Assembly: GCF_009708075.1 (NCBI RefSeq)
Contig: NZ_WMBT01000008.1
Location: forward strand, 62,001-126,000
Direction: 5' to 3'
Source: Paracoccus lichenicola
GTDB lineage: Bacteria > Pseudomonadota > Alphaproteobacteria > Rhodobacterales > Rhodobacteraceae
Length of the DNA stretch: 64,000 nt
Numbering within the stretch: the first letter of the stretch is position 1; each line of letters opens with the position of its first letter. A model generated the notes under the pieces. That model was not told the origin of the DNA, searched no databases, and worked only from the letters and a program-made list of their open reading frames with translations. Below are positions 34,134 to 42,833 of the stretch, piece after piece. The position numbers and the translations under genes are program-made.

Positions 34134-35288
34134 ATGATCCCGCCCCGCCTGCACGCGACCCTTGATGCGGCATCGGCGGCGATGCTGGTCCTGATGCCGC
34201 ACGCGCTGCGCTGGCCCGCGCGCCTGTCGCGCCCGCTGGCGCTGGCGGGCCTTGGCGTTGCCGCCTATTCGCTGGCCACCCGCTATCGCCAAGGACCGGG
34301 GAGTGGCCTTGATCTGGACCAGCACCGGCTGCTGGATGCAGCCCAAGGGGCCGCCTGCCTGGCGGCGGGACTGCGCGAAACCCGGCCCGGCCCGCGCGCC
34401 TTCCTGACGGGCTATGGCGGCTTTTCCCTGGCCGCCGCCGCCCTGACCAGCCCCGAAGGGCCGCAGGGTATCCCGCTGCCCGCCAGCGCCACCGCCGAGG
34501 CCCTGGGTCCCGACCTGATGCGCCTGCGCTGCGGCATCGTGAACGTGGCCTTCATCGGCGCGCCGGGGGCAGGGGACCGCGCATGGTTCCTGGTCGATGC
34601 GGGGATCGCCGGTTCGGCGTCCTTCATCCGTGCCGCCGCGCGGGCGCGTTACGGGACGGCCCGGCCCGCCGCCATCCTGATGACCCACGGCCATTTCGAC
34701 CATGTGGGCGCGCTGGAGCAGCTGGCCCGCGAATGGGACACCCCCGTCCTGGCCCACCCCGATGAGCGTCCCTTCCTGGACGGCACCCGGTCCTATCCCC
34801 CGCCCGCGCCCGAGGTCGGCGGCGGGTTGATGGCGGAACTCTCGCCCTTGTTCCCGCGCAGCCCGATCGACATCGCGGACCGGTTGGCGGATTTGCCGGG
34901 GGACGGCACCATTCCGGGGCTTGAGGGCTGGCGCTGGATCCACACGCCGGGCCATGCGCCGGGCCATGTGTCCTTCTGGCACGAGGCCACGGGCCGGCTG
35001 GTCGCGGGCGACGCGATCAGCACCACGCAGCAGGAATCCATGGCCAGCGCCGCCTTGCAAACCCCGAAGCTGCAAGGCCCGCCCGCCTATTTCACGACCG
35101 ACTGGCAGGCGGCGGGGGATTCGGTGCGGCGGCTGGCCGCGCTTCGTCCGCGCGCGATGATCGCGGGCCACGGGCCTGCGCTGGCGGGAGCGGATTTCCA
35201 GGCCGCGCTGGACCGGCTGGCGGGCGATTTCACGGCCCTGGGCCTGCCACGCGACAGCCGCTATGCGCCGGGCCTGCTGCCTGCGTGA
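34134..35288 (+). CDS. MBL-fold metallohydrolase with a hydrophobic N-terminal domain
   Basis: 384 residues. Residues 1-110 contain Ala/Leu-rich helices (MLVLMPHALRWPARLSRPLA, ALTSPEG) that may be membrane-associated. From ~120 the metallo-beta-lactamase fold begins, with AAILMTHGHFDHVGALEQLA (metal-binding HxHxDH, here HGHFDH), HTPGHAPGHVSFWHEATGRL, VAGDAIST and ARAMIAGHGPALAG-like later ligands. GGAGG stands 7 nt before ATG 34134. The substrate is unknown; relatives include glyoxalase II-like and lactonase-like enzymes. It is co-directional with the DUF2243 gene and convergent with the reductase gene at 35374. Confidence 0.8.
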   Translation: MIPPRLHATLDAASAAMLVLMPHALRWPARLSRPLALAGLGVAAYSLATRYRQGPGSGLDLDQHRLLDAAQGAACLAAGLRETRPGPRAFLTGYGGFSLAAAALTSPEGPQGIPLPASATAEALGPDLMRLRCGIVNVAFIGAPGAGDRAWFLVDAGIAGSASFIRAAARARYGTARPAAILMTHGHFDHVGALEQLAREWDTPVLAHPDERPFLDGTRSYPPPAPEVGGGLMAELSPLFPRSPIDIADRLADLPGDGTIPGLEGWRWIHTPGHAPGHVSFWHEATGRLVAGDAISTTQQESMASAALQTPKLQGPPAYFTTDWQAAGDSVRRLAALRPRAMIAGHGPALAGADFQAALDRLAGDFTALGLPRDSRYAPGLLPA

Positions 35289-35302
35289 TGCGGTGCCAGA
35301 CC

Positions 35303-35369
35303 GGACGCTGGCCGGGCCTTTGAGGCCCGGCGTTTCGGGTGGCGATGGTGTGACGTGGCGAAGGCGTGG
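35303..35369. repeat. GC-rich intergenic repeat, type A copy 1
   Basis: Contains CGGGCCTTTGAGGCCCG (a near-perfect palindrome), then a stretch ending TGACGTGGCGAAGGCG. It matches, in inverted orientation, the sequence at 47869-47940. It lies between two convergent genes and could end transcription from both sides. Confidence 0.7.
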
Positions 35370-35373
35370 TCCG

Positions 35374-36297
35374 CTAAAGGCTGTCGGCCAGGCAGCGATC
35401 TTCCTGCACGCGCAGCAGGTTGTGGACATGGGTCGCGGCGATTTCCCCCTGCGCCATGGCGACGGCGATCTGGTTCAGGCCGGTCACCACGTCCCCCGCC
35501 GCGAAGACCCCGGGCACCGAGCTTTGCTGATGCGCGTCGGTGCTGATGCGGCCGTCCTCGGCCAGGTCCAGGCCAAGGCTGCGGGCCAGGCTGTTCTGCG
35601 GGTCGCTTCCCAGGCCGGAATAGACCGCGCGGAACCGGGCCGGGCTGCCGCCCAGGGTGACGCCGACGCCGCCGTCGCCGAAGTCCCAATCGGAAGCCTC
35701 ATCCGTGACGATCCGCACCCCGGCCTTTTCCAGCTTGGCCAGCAGCGGCGGCGGGACGGTCAGTTCGCTGCCCAAAGTCAGCATCGAGATGTCGGGCGTG
35801 TAATGGCGCAGGAACAGCGCCTCGCCCGCCGCGCAGTCGCCCGCGCCGATCACGGCGACGGGCTGGCCCGACAGTTCATAGGCGTCGCAGATCGGGCACT
35901 GGCGCAAGAGGCCCTGGCGGATATGGTCCAGCGCGTCGTCCAGGGGCGGCAGGCGGTCGCGCGATCCGGTCGCCAGGATGATGTGGTCGGCCAGAAGGGT
36001 CTGCCCCGCCTCGATCCGAAAGCCGCCGTCGAGGACGGGCCTGGCATCGGTCGCCTTGGCGGACAGGACGGTCACGCCGAAGCGGTCCATCTGCTGGCGC
36101 ATCCGCTCCAGCAGGTCGTTGCCATGGATCCCGTCGGGATAGCCCGGGTGGTTGTGCGACCGCGGGATCAGGGATGCGCGGCTTTGCCCCGCGTCGATCA
36201 GCACGACCCTGCGGCGAAAGCGCGCCAGATAGATCGCCGCCGTCAACCCGGCCGGGCCGCCCCCGACAATGGCGCAGTCAAATCCGCTGGTGGTCAT
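35374..36297 (-). CDS. thioredoxin-reductase-like FAD/NAD(P) oxidoreductase
   Basis: 307 residues. FAD motif [20 protein letters not shown] at the start; the redox-active pair is [11 protein letters not shown] (CxxC at ~137-140) as in some TrxB-like proteins. The NAD(P) motif is [17 protein letters not shown]. The final FAD motif is [23 protein letters not shown] 36297 (MTTSGFDC) overlaps the end of nadE by 20 bases. It is the third gene of a DUF892-nadE-reductase operon with a stress-type promoter. A role in thiol or peroxide defence is probable; the partner thioredoxin is not in the window. Confidence 0.8.
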   Translation of the reverse strand: MTTSGFDCAIVGGGPAGLTAAIYLARFRRRVVLIDAGQSRASLIPRSHNHPGYPDGIHGNDLLERMRQQMDRFGVTVLSAKATDARPVLDGGFRIEAGQTLLADHIILATGSRDRLPPLDDALDHIRQGLLRQCPICDAYELSGQPVAVIGAGDCAAGEALFLRHYTPDISMLTLGSELTVPPPLLAKLEKAGVRIVTDEASDWDFGDGGVGVTLGGSPARFRAVYSGLGSDPQNSLARSLGLDLAEDGRISTDAHQQSSVPGVFAAGDVVTGLNQIAVAMAQGEIAATHVHNLLRVQEDRCLADSL

Positions 36298-37306
36298 GGG
36301 CAGCTTCCTGTTGGCGCAAGACCGGGGGACGGAACAAGGCTTCATCGGTCCGGTCGATCAGGGCGAAGCGGTCGGCCAGCGGATGATCGAACCGGATCGG
36401 GTTGACCCGCTTGTGCCAGGTCATGCGCAGCCGGGCCAGCACGGTGCCGAGGATCCGGCGCGCATGATCGTCGCCCCCCATGTCCAGCGCATCGGCCAGC
36501 CCTGCAACGGTGATCTGCGGATCCTGCTGCAAGGCTTCGGCGATGGCGAAGACGGTGATGTCCCATTCCAGATAGGTCGCGCCGATCTGCGCCTCGTCCC
36601 CCGCGCCGATCCCCAACCCGTCGGTGGGCTTGGCCCGCCAGGTCTTTTCCGGCACGCCGACCTCCCGGGCCAGCCAGGGGATTTCCCAGGACTTGATCAG
36701 CCCCTGCACCGGCGCAAGGTCGCCCACGTCGCCATGCAGCGTCCAGAAGCCCGCGCCGAGTTCCGAAAAGTTGTCGGTGCTGGCGACGACGCCGCCAAAG
36801 CGGTGCGCCTGGTCGTAAAGCGTGATCATCCGCAGCCGGGCGCGCAGGTTGCCCCGCCGCGTCCGGGCCGGCGTGTCGTCGGACCCCGGCATCGCCTCAT
36901 CGACCCGGCCAAGGCCCGCGACCATCGCCTCGTATTCGGGGGACAGGTCCAGGTGGAAATGCTCGAGGCCCAGGGCCTCGCAGGCCTCGACCCCGCGTTC
37001 GGTCTCGACAGGGTTCTGGTGGATCGGCAGGGTGAAGCCGATCACCCGCCAGCCCGCCTGCTTGAACAGCGCCGCCGTCAGCGCGGAATCGACGCCCCCC
37101 GACATGCCCAGGACGGCGGTGCCGACCCCGGCTTGCGTCCGGTAGTCGGCAAGCTGCCGGGTGATCCGGTCGCGGACCTGGGCCAGCCGGTCTTCCCCAA
37201 GAAAAAGGCCAGCGTCGATCTGCGCCTTCAGGCGGGCGTCGAACCAGGGGGCAAGCCCCCCGGCCGCGGCCTGGCGCGACAGGGCCAGGATCTCGGAATA
37301 GGACAT
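36278..37306 (-). CDS. nadE: NAD(+) synthetase
   Basis: 342 residues. Amidates nicotinic acid adenine dinucleotide to NAD+. The PP-loop is [20 protein letters not shown] (SGGxDS). Further family segments are [20 protein letters not shown] and [26 protein letters not shown]. There is no N-terminal glutaminase domain, so it should use ammonia. AAGGGGGG lies before ATG 37306. It sits 23 bp after the DUF892 gene and overlaps the reductase. A plasmid-borne nadE inside a stress operon may supply extra NAD(P) during oxidative stress; that role is inferred. Confidence 0.9.
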   Translation of the reverse strand: MSYSEILALSRQAAAGGLAPWFDARLKAQIDAGLFLGEDRLAQVRDRITRQLADYRTQAGVGTAVLGMSGGVDSALTAALFKQAGWRVIGFTLPIHQNPVETERGVEACEALGLEHFHLDLSPEYEAMVAGLGRVDEAMPGSDDTPARTRRGNLRARLRMITLYDQAHRFGGVVASTDNFSELGAGFWTLHGDVGDLAPVQGLIKSWEIPWLAREVGVPEKTWRAKPTDGLGIGAGDEAQIGATYLEWDITVFAIAEALQQDPQITVAGLADALDMGGDDHARRILGTVLARLRMTWHKRVNPIRFDHPLADRFALIDRTDEALFRPPVLRQQEAAHDHQRI

Positions 37307-37329
37307 GGGATCCCCCCTTTCGGCTGCCG

Positions 37330-37839
37330 TCAGATGTCGGCGCGTTCGCCGCTGGCCGACAGGGCCACATACTGGCGCACGACATGGGGCAGGCCCGCCT
37401 CGAGGGCGGCGGCCATGGCCTTTTCCTCGTCCAGGTTCTGTTGCAGGACCGGAATGGCCGCCGTCGGGCCCGCCAGTTCCGCCGCCGTGATCAGCGCGGT
37501 ATAGGCCGCGATCTCGAAATGCTCGAAGGCAAAGTTCGCCATCGAGTTCTTGAGGATCTCGTCGCTGGCCAGCGTATGGGTCATGGCCGCCATCGAGCCG
37601 CTGAAGGACAGCATCGTGTCCTTCAGCCCCGACGCGGATTCGCCAAGGCTGTCCAGCACCTGGTCGATGCGGGCCAACTGGCCTTCGGTCTCGCGGATGT
37701 GGCGGTCCAGCAGGGCGGACACCTCGGGGTAGTGTTCCAGCCGGTTCAGCTGAGGCTGCATGATCGACAGGGCCTGCTTTTCCATGGCGTGCGCGTTGCG
37801 CAACCCGTCGAGAAAAACGTCATGTGCCGGATTGGTCAT
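37330..37839 (-). CDS. YciE/YciF-like ferritin-fold protein (DUF892)
   Basis: 169 residues of a four-helix bundle: DVFLDGLRNAHAMEKQALSI, DRHIRETEGQLARIDQVLDS, FAFEHFEIAAYTALITAAEL and QQNLDEEKAMAAALEAGLPH. The repeated Glu/His pattern (HAMEKQA, RHIRETEGQ, FEHFEIA, LDEEKAMA) is that of the DUF892 carboxylate-bridged fold. AAAGGATGA precedes ATG 37839. It is the first gene of a three-gene operon behind the promoter candidate at 37894-37919. E. coli relatives are stress-induced; the exact activity is unknown. Confidence 0.85.
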   Translation of the reverse strand: MTNPAHDVFLDGLRNAHAMEKQALSIMQPQLNRLEHYPEVSALLDRHIRETEGQLARIDQVLDSLGESASGLKDTMLSFSGSMAAMTHTLASDEILKNSMANFAFEHFEIAAYTALITAAELAGPTAAIPVLQQNLDEEKAMAAALEAGLPHVVRQYVALSASGERADI

Positions 37840-37893
37840 GGGCTGTCATCCTTTGTTGGGAATCCGCCAAGCGTGCGGATTTCGGTATCACTG

Positions 37894-37919
37894 AACCCCC
37901 TGGTCCGCGCATCTGTTCC
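37894..37919 (-). promoter_or_regulatory. EcfG-type promoter candidate for the DUF892-nadE-reductase operon
   Basis: Minus strand GGAAC (37919-37915), 17 bases, GGTT (37897-37894), 55 bp before the ATG at 37839. The spacing is one base longer than at the other sites, still within the known range. Confidence 0.6.
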
Positions 37920-37941
37920 GCCCCCGTCCGCTAAACATAGA

Positions 37942-39729
37942 TCAATCCGCGGTTCCGGGGCGTTCGGACCGGATGGCTTGGGTGATGGCGCGGAAGGGTT
38001 CGCCCGCCACGATGTCGTCCAGCGTCAGGCCCAGCTTGGGACGCCAGTTCGGGTATTCGTCCTCGGTGCTGGGCAGGTTGACGGGGCGGGTCTCTCCGGC
38101 CAGATCCTCCAGCCGCGCGGCCATCAGGCGGCAGGGCGTGCGTGCCAGATAGCGGTGCGCGGCCACCACCACGGCCAGGGGCGCGGCGTCCCCGGCCACC
38201 TCCGGGCTTTCCGGCAGCAGGCCCGCATCCGTCAGGGCCTGGACCAGGGCCTGGCGTTCGGCGGGGCGGGCGTTGGCCTGTTCGCGGCCCGTGTCCTCGC
38301 CGATCAGGTCGAATTCCTGGCGCAGCCGCACGTCGTCGCTGCGCCACCATCCCTGGAAGGTCGGCAGGTCATGGGTGGACAGGCAGGCCAGCGCATGGGC
38401 CGGGTAATCCTGCGGCGGGAGGAAATCGGTTTCATCGCGTTCGAAGAACAGGATGCGATAGGACAGGATCCCTGCGTCCTCCATCATCTCGCGGAAGCCG
38501 GGGGGGACGTTGCCCAGATCCTCGCCGATCACGGCCGCGCCGTGCCGGTTCGAGGCATGGGCCAGCGCGCGCAGCATGTCGTCCAGCGGATAGCGGGCAT
38601 AGGTGCCAGTGCTGGCGTCCGCCCCGTCGGGGATCAGGAACAGCTGCCACAGGCCCATGGCGTGGTCGATCCTGACGGCGCCCGCGCGGCGCATCACGCC
38701 GTCCATCAGCGTCCCGAAGGACGCCGCCCGCGTCGCGGCCATCGCGGCGGGAGACAACGGCGCAAGGCCCCAGTCCTGGCCCTTTTCGTTGAAATAGTCG
38801 GGCGGCGCGCCGATGCGCACGCCCGCCAGCACGTCGGGCCGGCCCCAGCTGCCCGATCCGTCCGCCGCCTCGCCCACGGCGATGTCGAGGTAAAGGCCGA
38901 TGCCCATGCCTGCCGCCCGGCAGGCCTCCTGCGCGCGGGCCAGCTGGCGGTCGGCTTGTTCCTGCATCCAGCGGTGGAAGGCGAGATCCGGCGCGTGGTC
39001 GCGGGCGAAGGCCTGGACGGCGGGACCTTCGGCATCCTGCCATTCGGCGGGCCAGCCGCGCCATCCCGCGCCATGACCCCCGGCCACCATATGGGCCGAT
39101 ACCGCCTCGAACAGGGCGTGCCGGTCCAGGTCATCCCCGCCCTGGGCGCGGAAGGCGTCCCCGGCATCGGGGGTGCCCGCCGCCTGCCACGCGGCGCGCA
39201 AGGCGCGCAGCTTCAGGGCGGCGACGGCAGGGTAGTCCACCAGATCCGTGGCCTGCAACCGGGCGATCTCCTGCGGGTCGGCCATGTCGGGCGCGAAGCC
39301 CTCCACCCGGTCCACCGCGATATAAAGCGGGTTCAGGAAGCGCCGGTTTGACGGGGAAAACGGGCTGCACCGCGCCGGATCGGCCAGAAACATCGCGTGC
39401 AGCGGGTTGAGACCGATGAAGCTGGCCCCTTCGCCGCCCAGGATGGCGGCCAGCGTTTCCAGATCGGCGAAATCGCCGATGCCCCAGTTCCGCGCCGTGC
39501 GGATCTGGTAAAGCTGCACCGCCACGCCCCAGGCCGGGGGGCCTTCGGGCAGGTGGCAGCGCACGCCGTCCGGTGCCTCCAGCGCCTGCGGGCGCATCGC
39601 GGGGGCAGGCTCGAAGGCCGCGACCAGCTTTTCCAGCGTTTCGGCGGGCACCTCGTGGCGGGTGCCGCCCACGCCTTCATAGTCGAGCTGGATGCCAAGC
39701 GCGCGCGCGCGCGCCCCGATGTCGTTCAT
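37942..39729 (-). CDS. malQ: 4-alpha-glucanotransferase (amylomaltase)
   Basis: 595 residues, GH77 family. Transfers maltosyl or longer glucan units between alpha-1,4-glucans. Motifs seen are RTARNWGIGDFADLETLA, IGLNPLHAMFL, FSPSNRRFLNPLYIAVDRVE, AGVRIGAPPDYFNEKGQDWG, VRIDHAMGL (nucleophile Asp), IGEDLGNVPPGFREMM (acid/base Glu) and LACLSTHDLPTFQGWW. The start and length are normal. It lies 27 bp after the general stress protein gene on the same strand, which suggests control by the promoter at 40335-40359. It may mobilise glycogen or feed trehalose formation in stress; no other glycogen or trehalose gene is in the window. Confidence 0.92.
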   Translation of the reverse strand: MNDIGARARALGIQLDYEGVGGTRHEVPAETLEKLVAAFEPAPAMRPQALEAPDGVRCHLPEGPPAWGVAVQLYQIRTARNWGIGDFADLETLAAILGGEGASFIGLNPLHAMFLADPARCSPFSPSNRRFLNPLYIAVDRVEGFAPDMADPQEIARLQATDLVDYPAVAALKLRALRAAWQAAGTPDAGDAFRAQGGDDLDRHALFEAVSAHMVAGGHGAGWRGWPAEWQDAEGPAVQAFARDHAPDLAFHRWMQEQADRQLARAQEACRAAGMGIGLYLDIAVGEAADGSGSWGRPDVLAGVRIGAPPDYFNEKGQDWGLAPLSPAAMAATRAASFGTLMDGVMRRAGAVRIDHAMGLWQLFLIPDGADASTGTYARYPLDDMLRALAHASNRHGAAVIGEDLGNVPPGFREMMEDAGILSYRILFFERDETDFLPPQDYPAHALACLSTHDLPTFQGWWRSDDVRLRQEFDLIGEDTGREQANARPAERQALVQALTDAGLLPESPEVAGDAAPLAVVVAAHRYLARTPCRLMAARLEDLAGETRPVNLPSTEDEYPNWRPKLGLTLDDIVAGEPFRAITQAIRSERPGTAD

Positions 39730-39756
39730 GGAAAGCCCCGATGCAGGTTGGACGCG

Positions 39757-40275
39757 TCAGTCGCCGTGGACGATGTAAAGGCCGGTCCTTGCCCCGCCCG
39801 GGCTGCTGTCGGGCATGTGGTCGGGGAATGCGTCGCCATGGCCCGCGTGTTCGTCCTTGGGAATGGTATAGGGGGTGTCGCGGGTCGTGCCGCGGATGCC
39901 GTCGGGCAGGGCCGTTTCGTCACCGCCCGCGCTGCCGCCGGCGGGGGCGGAACCAGTGGGCGCGTGGCCGCCCGGCTGCCGGTTCAGGACGGACAGGGCA
40001 AGGTCGTGTTCGGCCTGCGACCGGCTTGTCACGACCAGCACGGCGCCATTTTCCGCCACGGCGGCCGCAACCGCCTGGCGGTCGGCGTCAGACAGGCGGG
40101 CCAGGGCCGGATGGGTCAGGCTGCCGCTGCCGCTGGCGTCATGGATGCTGGCGCCGTCGATGCCGGCGTTTCGCAGCCCTTGGGTCGCGGCAGCCGCCGC
40201 GTTCCGGTCGGCAAACACCGCGACGATGGAAGGGGGCCGTCCGGTTCCTGCGGTCTGATCCAGAGTTTGCGCCAC
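39757..40275 (-). CDS. general stress protein (YflT/17M-like)
   Basis: 172 residues. SIVAVFADRNAAAAATQGLR and NAGIDGASIHDASG form a ferredoxin-like beta-alpha unit as in the general stress protein 17M domain, and GAVLVVTSRSQAEHDLALSV is the second half. The C-terminal ~70 residues are Gly/Pro-rich and disordered. The start is GTG 40275, with GGGAGAAG 6-8 nt upstream. The promoter candidate lies ~60 bp upstream. Family members are induced by stress sigma factors; their molecular role is unknown. It is first in a unit with malQ. Confidence 0.75.
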   Translation of the reverse strand: MAQTLDQTAGTGRPPSIVAVFADRNAAAAATQGLRNAGIDGASIHDASGSGSLTHPALARLSDADRQAVAAAVAENGAVLVVTSRSQAEHDLALSVLNRQPGGHAPTGSAPAGGSAGGDETALPDGIRGTTRDTPYTIPKDEHAGHGDAFPDHMPDSSPGGARTGLYIVHGD

Positions 40276-40334
40276 GGGTCTTCTCCCTTTCTGCGACGGC
40301 CCGGTTTCTGCGCTGGCCGGGCGTTGGAAAGGAA

Positions 40335-40359
40335 AACCAGCGCGCGCGGGAATTGTTCC
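40335..40359 (-). promoter_or_regulatory. EcfG-type promoter candidate for the stress protein-malQ unit
   Basis: Minus strand GGAAC (40359-40355), 16 bases, GGTT (40338-40335), about 60 bp before GTG 40275. Identical in motif and spacing to the sigma and catalase promoters. Confidence 0.65.
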
Positions 40360-40397
40360 GGGAAGCGATGGGGGGCGGGACGGGCGCTTGCACGGGC

Positions 40398-40438
40398 GGG
40401 AGAAACGCGATGCGTTTCCTGATCCCGCCCGGCGGCGG
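40398..40438. repeat. GC-rich intergenic hairpin, type B copy 1
   Basis: GGGCGGGAGAAACGC ... GCGTTTCCTGATCCCGCCC folds into a long stem with a short loop. The same pattern (GGGCGGG, AAA-GC, loop, GC-TTT, TCCCGCCC) recurs at 48034-48073 and 54954-54992. Here it lies between two divergent genes. Confidence 0.65.
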
Positions 40439-40439
40439 G

Positions 40440-40472
40440 CAGGAAAAGGAAAAGGAAAAGGAAAAGGAAAGA
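40440..40472. repeat. hexanucleotide AGGAAA tandem repeat
   Basis: About five units of AGGAAA in a row (aggaaaaggaaaaggaaaag...), directly after the type B hairpin. This is a purine-only tract in an otherwise GC-rich intergenic region of 378 bp. Confidence 0.85.
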
Positions 40473-40653
40473 AGGAAGATCGGCCGGTCTCCGGCTCCGA
40501 TCTTCCGCCGATCCCGCTCCCTCCTTCCCGTTCCCCGTTTCCTGCATGCCCGTTCCCGTTCCCCGAACGAAAGCCACCCGTGCGCCCTGCCCGACCCGTT
40601 GATCGCGGGACCGGGATTGTTTATACCTTGATCGTAATCACAAGGAGCCCCGC

Positions 40654-41010
40654 ATGACCCCCGTTCCCACTCCGCATGACGAAGACCCCAAGAACAAGCG
40701 CCGTGCCCAGATCCGCGAAGCCGCCGGGCGCCATTACGAGCGGATCAGGGAGATGACCAAGCTGGAGCAGGCGGCCCTGAAGGAGCGCAAGCTCCTGGGT
40801 GAAGAGAAGAGCCCCTATACGGAGCGCGAGGCTGCGGAGATGATCGAGATCCGCAAGCAGATGTTCCGCCTCCAGGCCCGCGCCGAGACGCTGAACCGGA
40901 CCATCCTGCATCGTCTGGGGCAGGAAGCAAGCCGGGACGAAGGGAAGGCCGCGCTCCTGGCCCGCTTCGAGAAGATGCGCGGGTATCGCGTGGACCTGCC
41001 GGCCTTCTGA
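40654..41010 (+). CDS. hypothetical charged coiled-coil protein
   Basis: 118 residues, not recognised. Sequence is rich in Glu, Lys and Arg (EDPKNKRRAQIREAAGRHYE, MTKLEQAALKERKLLGEEKS, EAAEMIEIRKQMFRLQARAE) and predicted mostly helical, likely coiled coil at ~25-95. It has no signal peptide or membrane span. CAAGGAG stands 6 nt before ATG 40654, and a TATACC-like -10 lies at ~40623. Codon use looks like its neighbours. Cytoplasmic location is expected; no function can be assigned. Confidence 0.65.
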   Translation: MTPVPTPHDEDPKNKRRAQIREAAGRHYERIREMTKLEQAALKERKLLGEEKSPYTEREAAEMIEIRKQMFRLQARAETLNRTILHRLGQEASRDEGKAALLARFEKMRGYRVDLPAF

Positions 41011-41045
41011 GAAGCCGGAGCGGGAACAGGATGGCCCATCCAAGG

Positions 41046-41078
41046 CCGGAAAAACAAAAGGCCCGCCAGTGGCGGGCC
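41046..41078 (-). terminator. rho-independent terminator of the 57-residue gene
   Basis: On the minus strand GGCCCGCC-ACT-GGCGGGCC (41078-41060) is followed by TTTTGTTTTT. This is a strong intrinsic terminator for the small gene ending at 41104. It also supports that gene as real. Confidence 0.85.
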
Positions 41079-41103
41079 AGGGTCGGCAGGCTGTCCGCGC
41101 GGA

Positions 41104-41277
41104 TCAGGCGCGCGACAGGGCGGCCATGGCGGCGCGGGTCGGCTCGATCCCCAGGCGGCGCAGGTCGGCCACCGCGGGCGCGTGGTGCAAGCGCACGGCG
41201 GCCGAGGCGGACATCGCGGCATCCATCACGTCCAGGAACGCGCGGATGCGGATCATGGCGTTGCGGAGGGCGGTCAT
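41104..41277 (-). CDS. small (57-residue) DUF1127-like protein
   Basis: MTALRNAMIRIRAFLDVMDA, then ASAAVRLHHAPAVADLRRLG and IEPTRAAMAALSRA. The ending L..LRRLGI.... resembles the DUF1127 (YjiS) tail, in which a short Arg-rich helix precedes D-R-LGI. ATG 41277 is chosen; the longer frame has no ribosome-binding site. The strong terminator 26 bp after the stop supports expression. Such proteins in alphaproteobacteria affect RNA turnover or phosphate metabolism, but similarity here is modest. Confidence 0.55.
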   Translation of the reverse strand: MTALRNAMIRIRAFLDVMDAAMSASAAVRLHHAPAVADLRRLGIEPTRAAMAALSRA

Positions 41278-41363
41278 AGTCAGTCTCACTTTCTGTCCTT
41301 GGTTGACAGGGTGAATGTGGCCCTTTCCCCGCCATGCCGCAACGCGGCAAATGCGCAGGCCCG

Positions 41364-42833
41364 TCATGCGGGCCTTGCATGGATCGGGACCTGGGCCAGT
41401 TCGTCGCCGGTCCGCACGACGGCGGCCAGCGCGGTGTCGATGTCCTCGTCCGTGGTGCGATGATTGCAGATCGCGGCCCGCAGCCCGTGCTGCCCGTGGA
41501 CCGTGGTGTCGGAAAAGGCGGCAATGCCCTGTTCCTGCAGGCGCATCATGATCTCGGCGTTCAGCGCGGCCAGGGTGGCGGGGTCCAGCCCGCCGGGGTC
41601 ATAGCGGAAGCAGACGATGTCCAGCGTGACCGGGGACAGGCGGGTCAGCCGGGGATGGGCGTCGATCCCCGCCCCCATGCGCCGCGCCTGGTCGATGTTG
41701 CGCCCGATGATCCGGCCGAACCGCGCGGTGCCGTGTTCGCGCAGCATCATCCACACCTTCAGCGCACGGAACCCGCGCGTGGTCTGGATCCCCAGGTCCA
41801 GCAGCCAGCCCCCCGCCGCGATCCCGCGCAGCGCCGGGTCCAGATAGGGGGAATGCAGCGCGAAGCTGTCCCGGTGGGCCTCCGCGTCGCGGACCAGCGC
41901 GCAGCCTGCCTCGAACGGGACATGCAGGCCCTTGTGCGGGTCCAGCGCCAGGCTGTCGGCGCGGCCGATCCCGTCCAGCAGGGGGGCGTGGCGGGGCGAC
42001 AGCCGGGCCAGCGCGCCGATGCAGCCATCGACATGGAACCACAGCCCCCGGTCGCGGCACAGGTCGGCCAGGGCGGGCAGGGGGTCGATGGCCCCCGTGT
42101 TGACCGTGCCCGCGCTGGCGATGACGCAGGCGGGCTGCCAGCCCTCCGCCCGGTCCTCGTCGATGGCGCGGGCCAGGGCCGCCATGTCCATGCGGCAGTC
42201 GGGTCCGGTCGGGATGCGGCGCAGGGCGCGATTGCCCATGCCCAGCAGCTCGACCGCCTTCTGGTGGCAGCCATGCACCTGGTCCGAGGCATAGAAGCGC
42301 AAGGGCCGGGGCAGGGCGGCCAGCCCCTGTTCGCGCAAATCCATGCCCGCCATGCGGTTGCGCGCCACCGTCAGCCCGATCAGGTTCGCGACCGACCCGC
42401 CGCTGGTCAGCGTGCCGCTGGCGCCATCCGGGAAACCCACGATCTGGCGCAGCCAGTCGATCACCTGCCGTTCGCACTCCGCCGCCGCGTGATCGCCCCC
42501 GCCCAAGTTCGATCCGTCAACGGCCGCCAGAAAATCGGCCAAGGCGCCCGTCAGGCTGGAGGCGCCCATGTACCACATCCAGAACCGCGGATGGGTGTTG
42601 CCCATGGGATAGTCCAGCACGCCGTCCCAAGCCTGGTCCACCACCCGGTCGAGCGGCGTCGGTTCCTCCGGCAGCGGCTGGCGCAGGCTGTTCCGCACCG
42701 CCTGCGGGATCGGCCGCCAGACGGGGCGGTCGCGCAGGGCGGCGGTCCGCGCGATGGCCCGGTCCACCGCGCCGTGGGCAATGCGGGCGAAGGCGCCCCA
42801 GTCCGGGGGGTCCAGCGTATCCACCGCCCTCAC
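41364..42833 (-). CDS. PLP-dependent amino-acid decarboxylase (group II)
   Basis: 489 residues. Aromatic-amino-acid / glutamate / cysteine-sulfinate decarboxylase family. Motifs seen are PMGNTHPRFWMWYMGASSLT, TLTSGGSVANLIGLTVARNR, YASDQVHGCHQKAVELLGMG, GLWFHVDGCIGALARLSPRH (His-Val-Asp stacking and PLP pairing) and LALDPHKGLHVPFEAGCALV with the Schiff-base Lys near residue 300. The start is GTG 42833, overlapping the cysteine synthase stop (GTGA), so translation is coupled. The pairing suggests a sulfur amino acid such as cysteine, cysteate or cysteine sulfinate as substrate; the sequence alone does not prove it. Confidence 0.85.
   Translation of the reverse strand: MRAVDTLDPPDWGAFARIAHGAVDRAIARTAALRDRPVWRPIPQAVRNSLRQPLPEEPTPLDRVVDQAWDGVLDYPMGNTHPRFWMWYMGASSLTGALADFLAAVDGSNLGGGDHAAAECERQVIDWLRQIVGFPDGASGTLTSGGSVANLIGLTVARNRMAGMDLREQGLAALPRPLRFYASDQVHGCHQKAVELLGMGNRALRRIPTGPDCRMDMAALARAIDEDRAEGWQPACVIASAGTVNTGAIDPLPALADLCRDRGLWFHVDGCIGALARLSPRHAPLLDGIGRADSLALDPHKGLHVPFEAGCALVRDAEAHRDSFALHSPYLDPALRGIAAGGWLLDLGIQTTRGFRALKVWMMLREHGTARFGRIIGRNIDQARRMGAGIDAHPRLTRLSPVTLDIVCFRYDPGGLDPATLAALNAEIMMRLQEQGIAAFSDTTVHGQHGLRAAICNHRTTDEDIDTALAAVVRTGDELAQVPIHARPA

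Noticed and set aside
39695..39720. Alternating GC tract (gcgcgcgcgc) near the malQ start
   Set aside because: It is inside the malQ coding region (Ala-Arg codons) and needs no other explanation.
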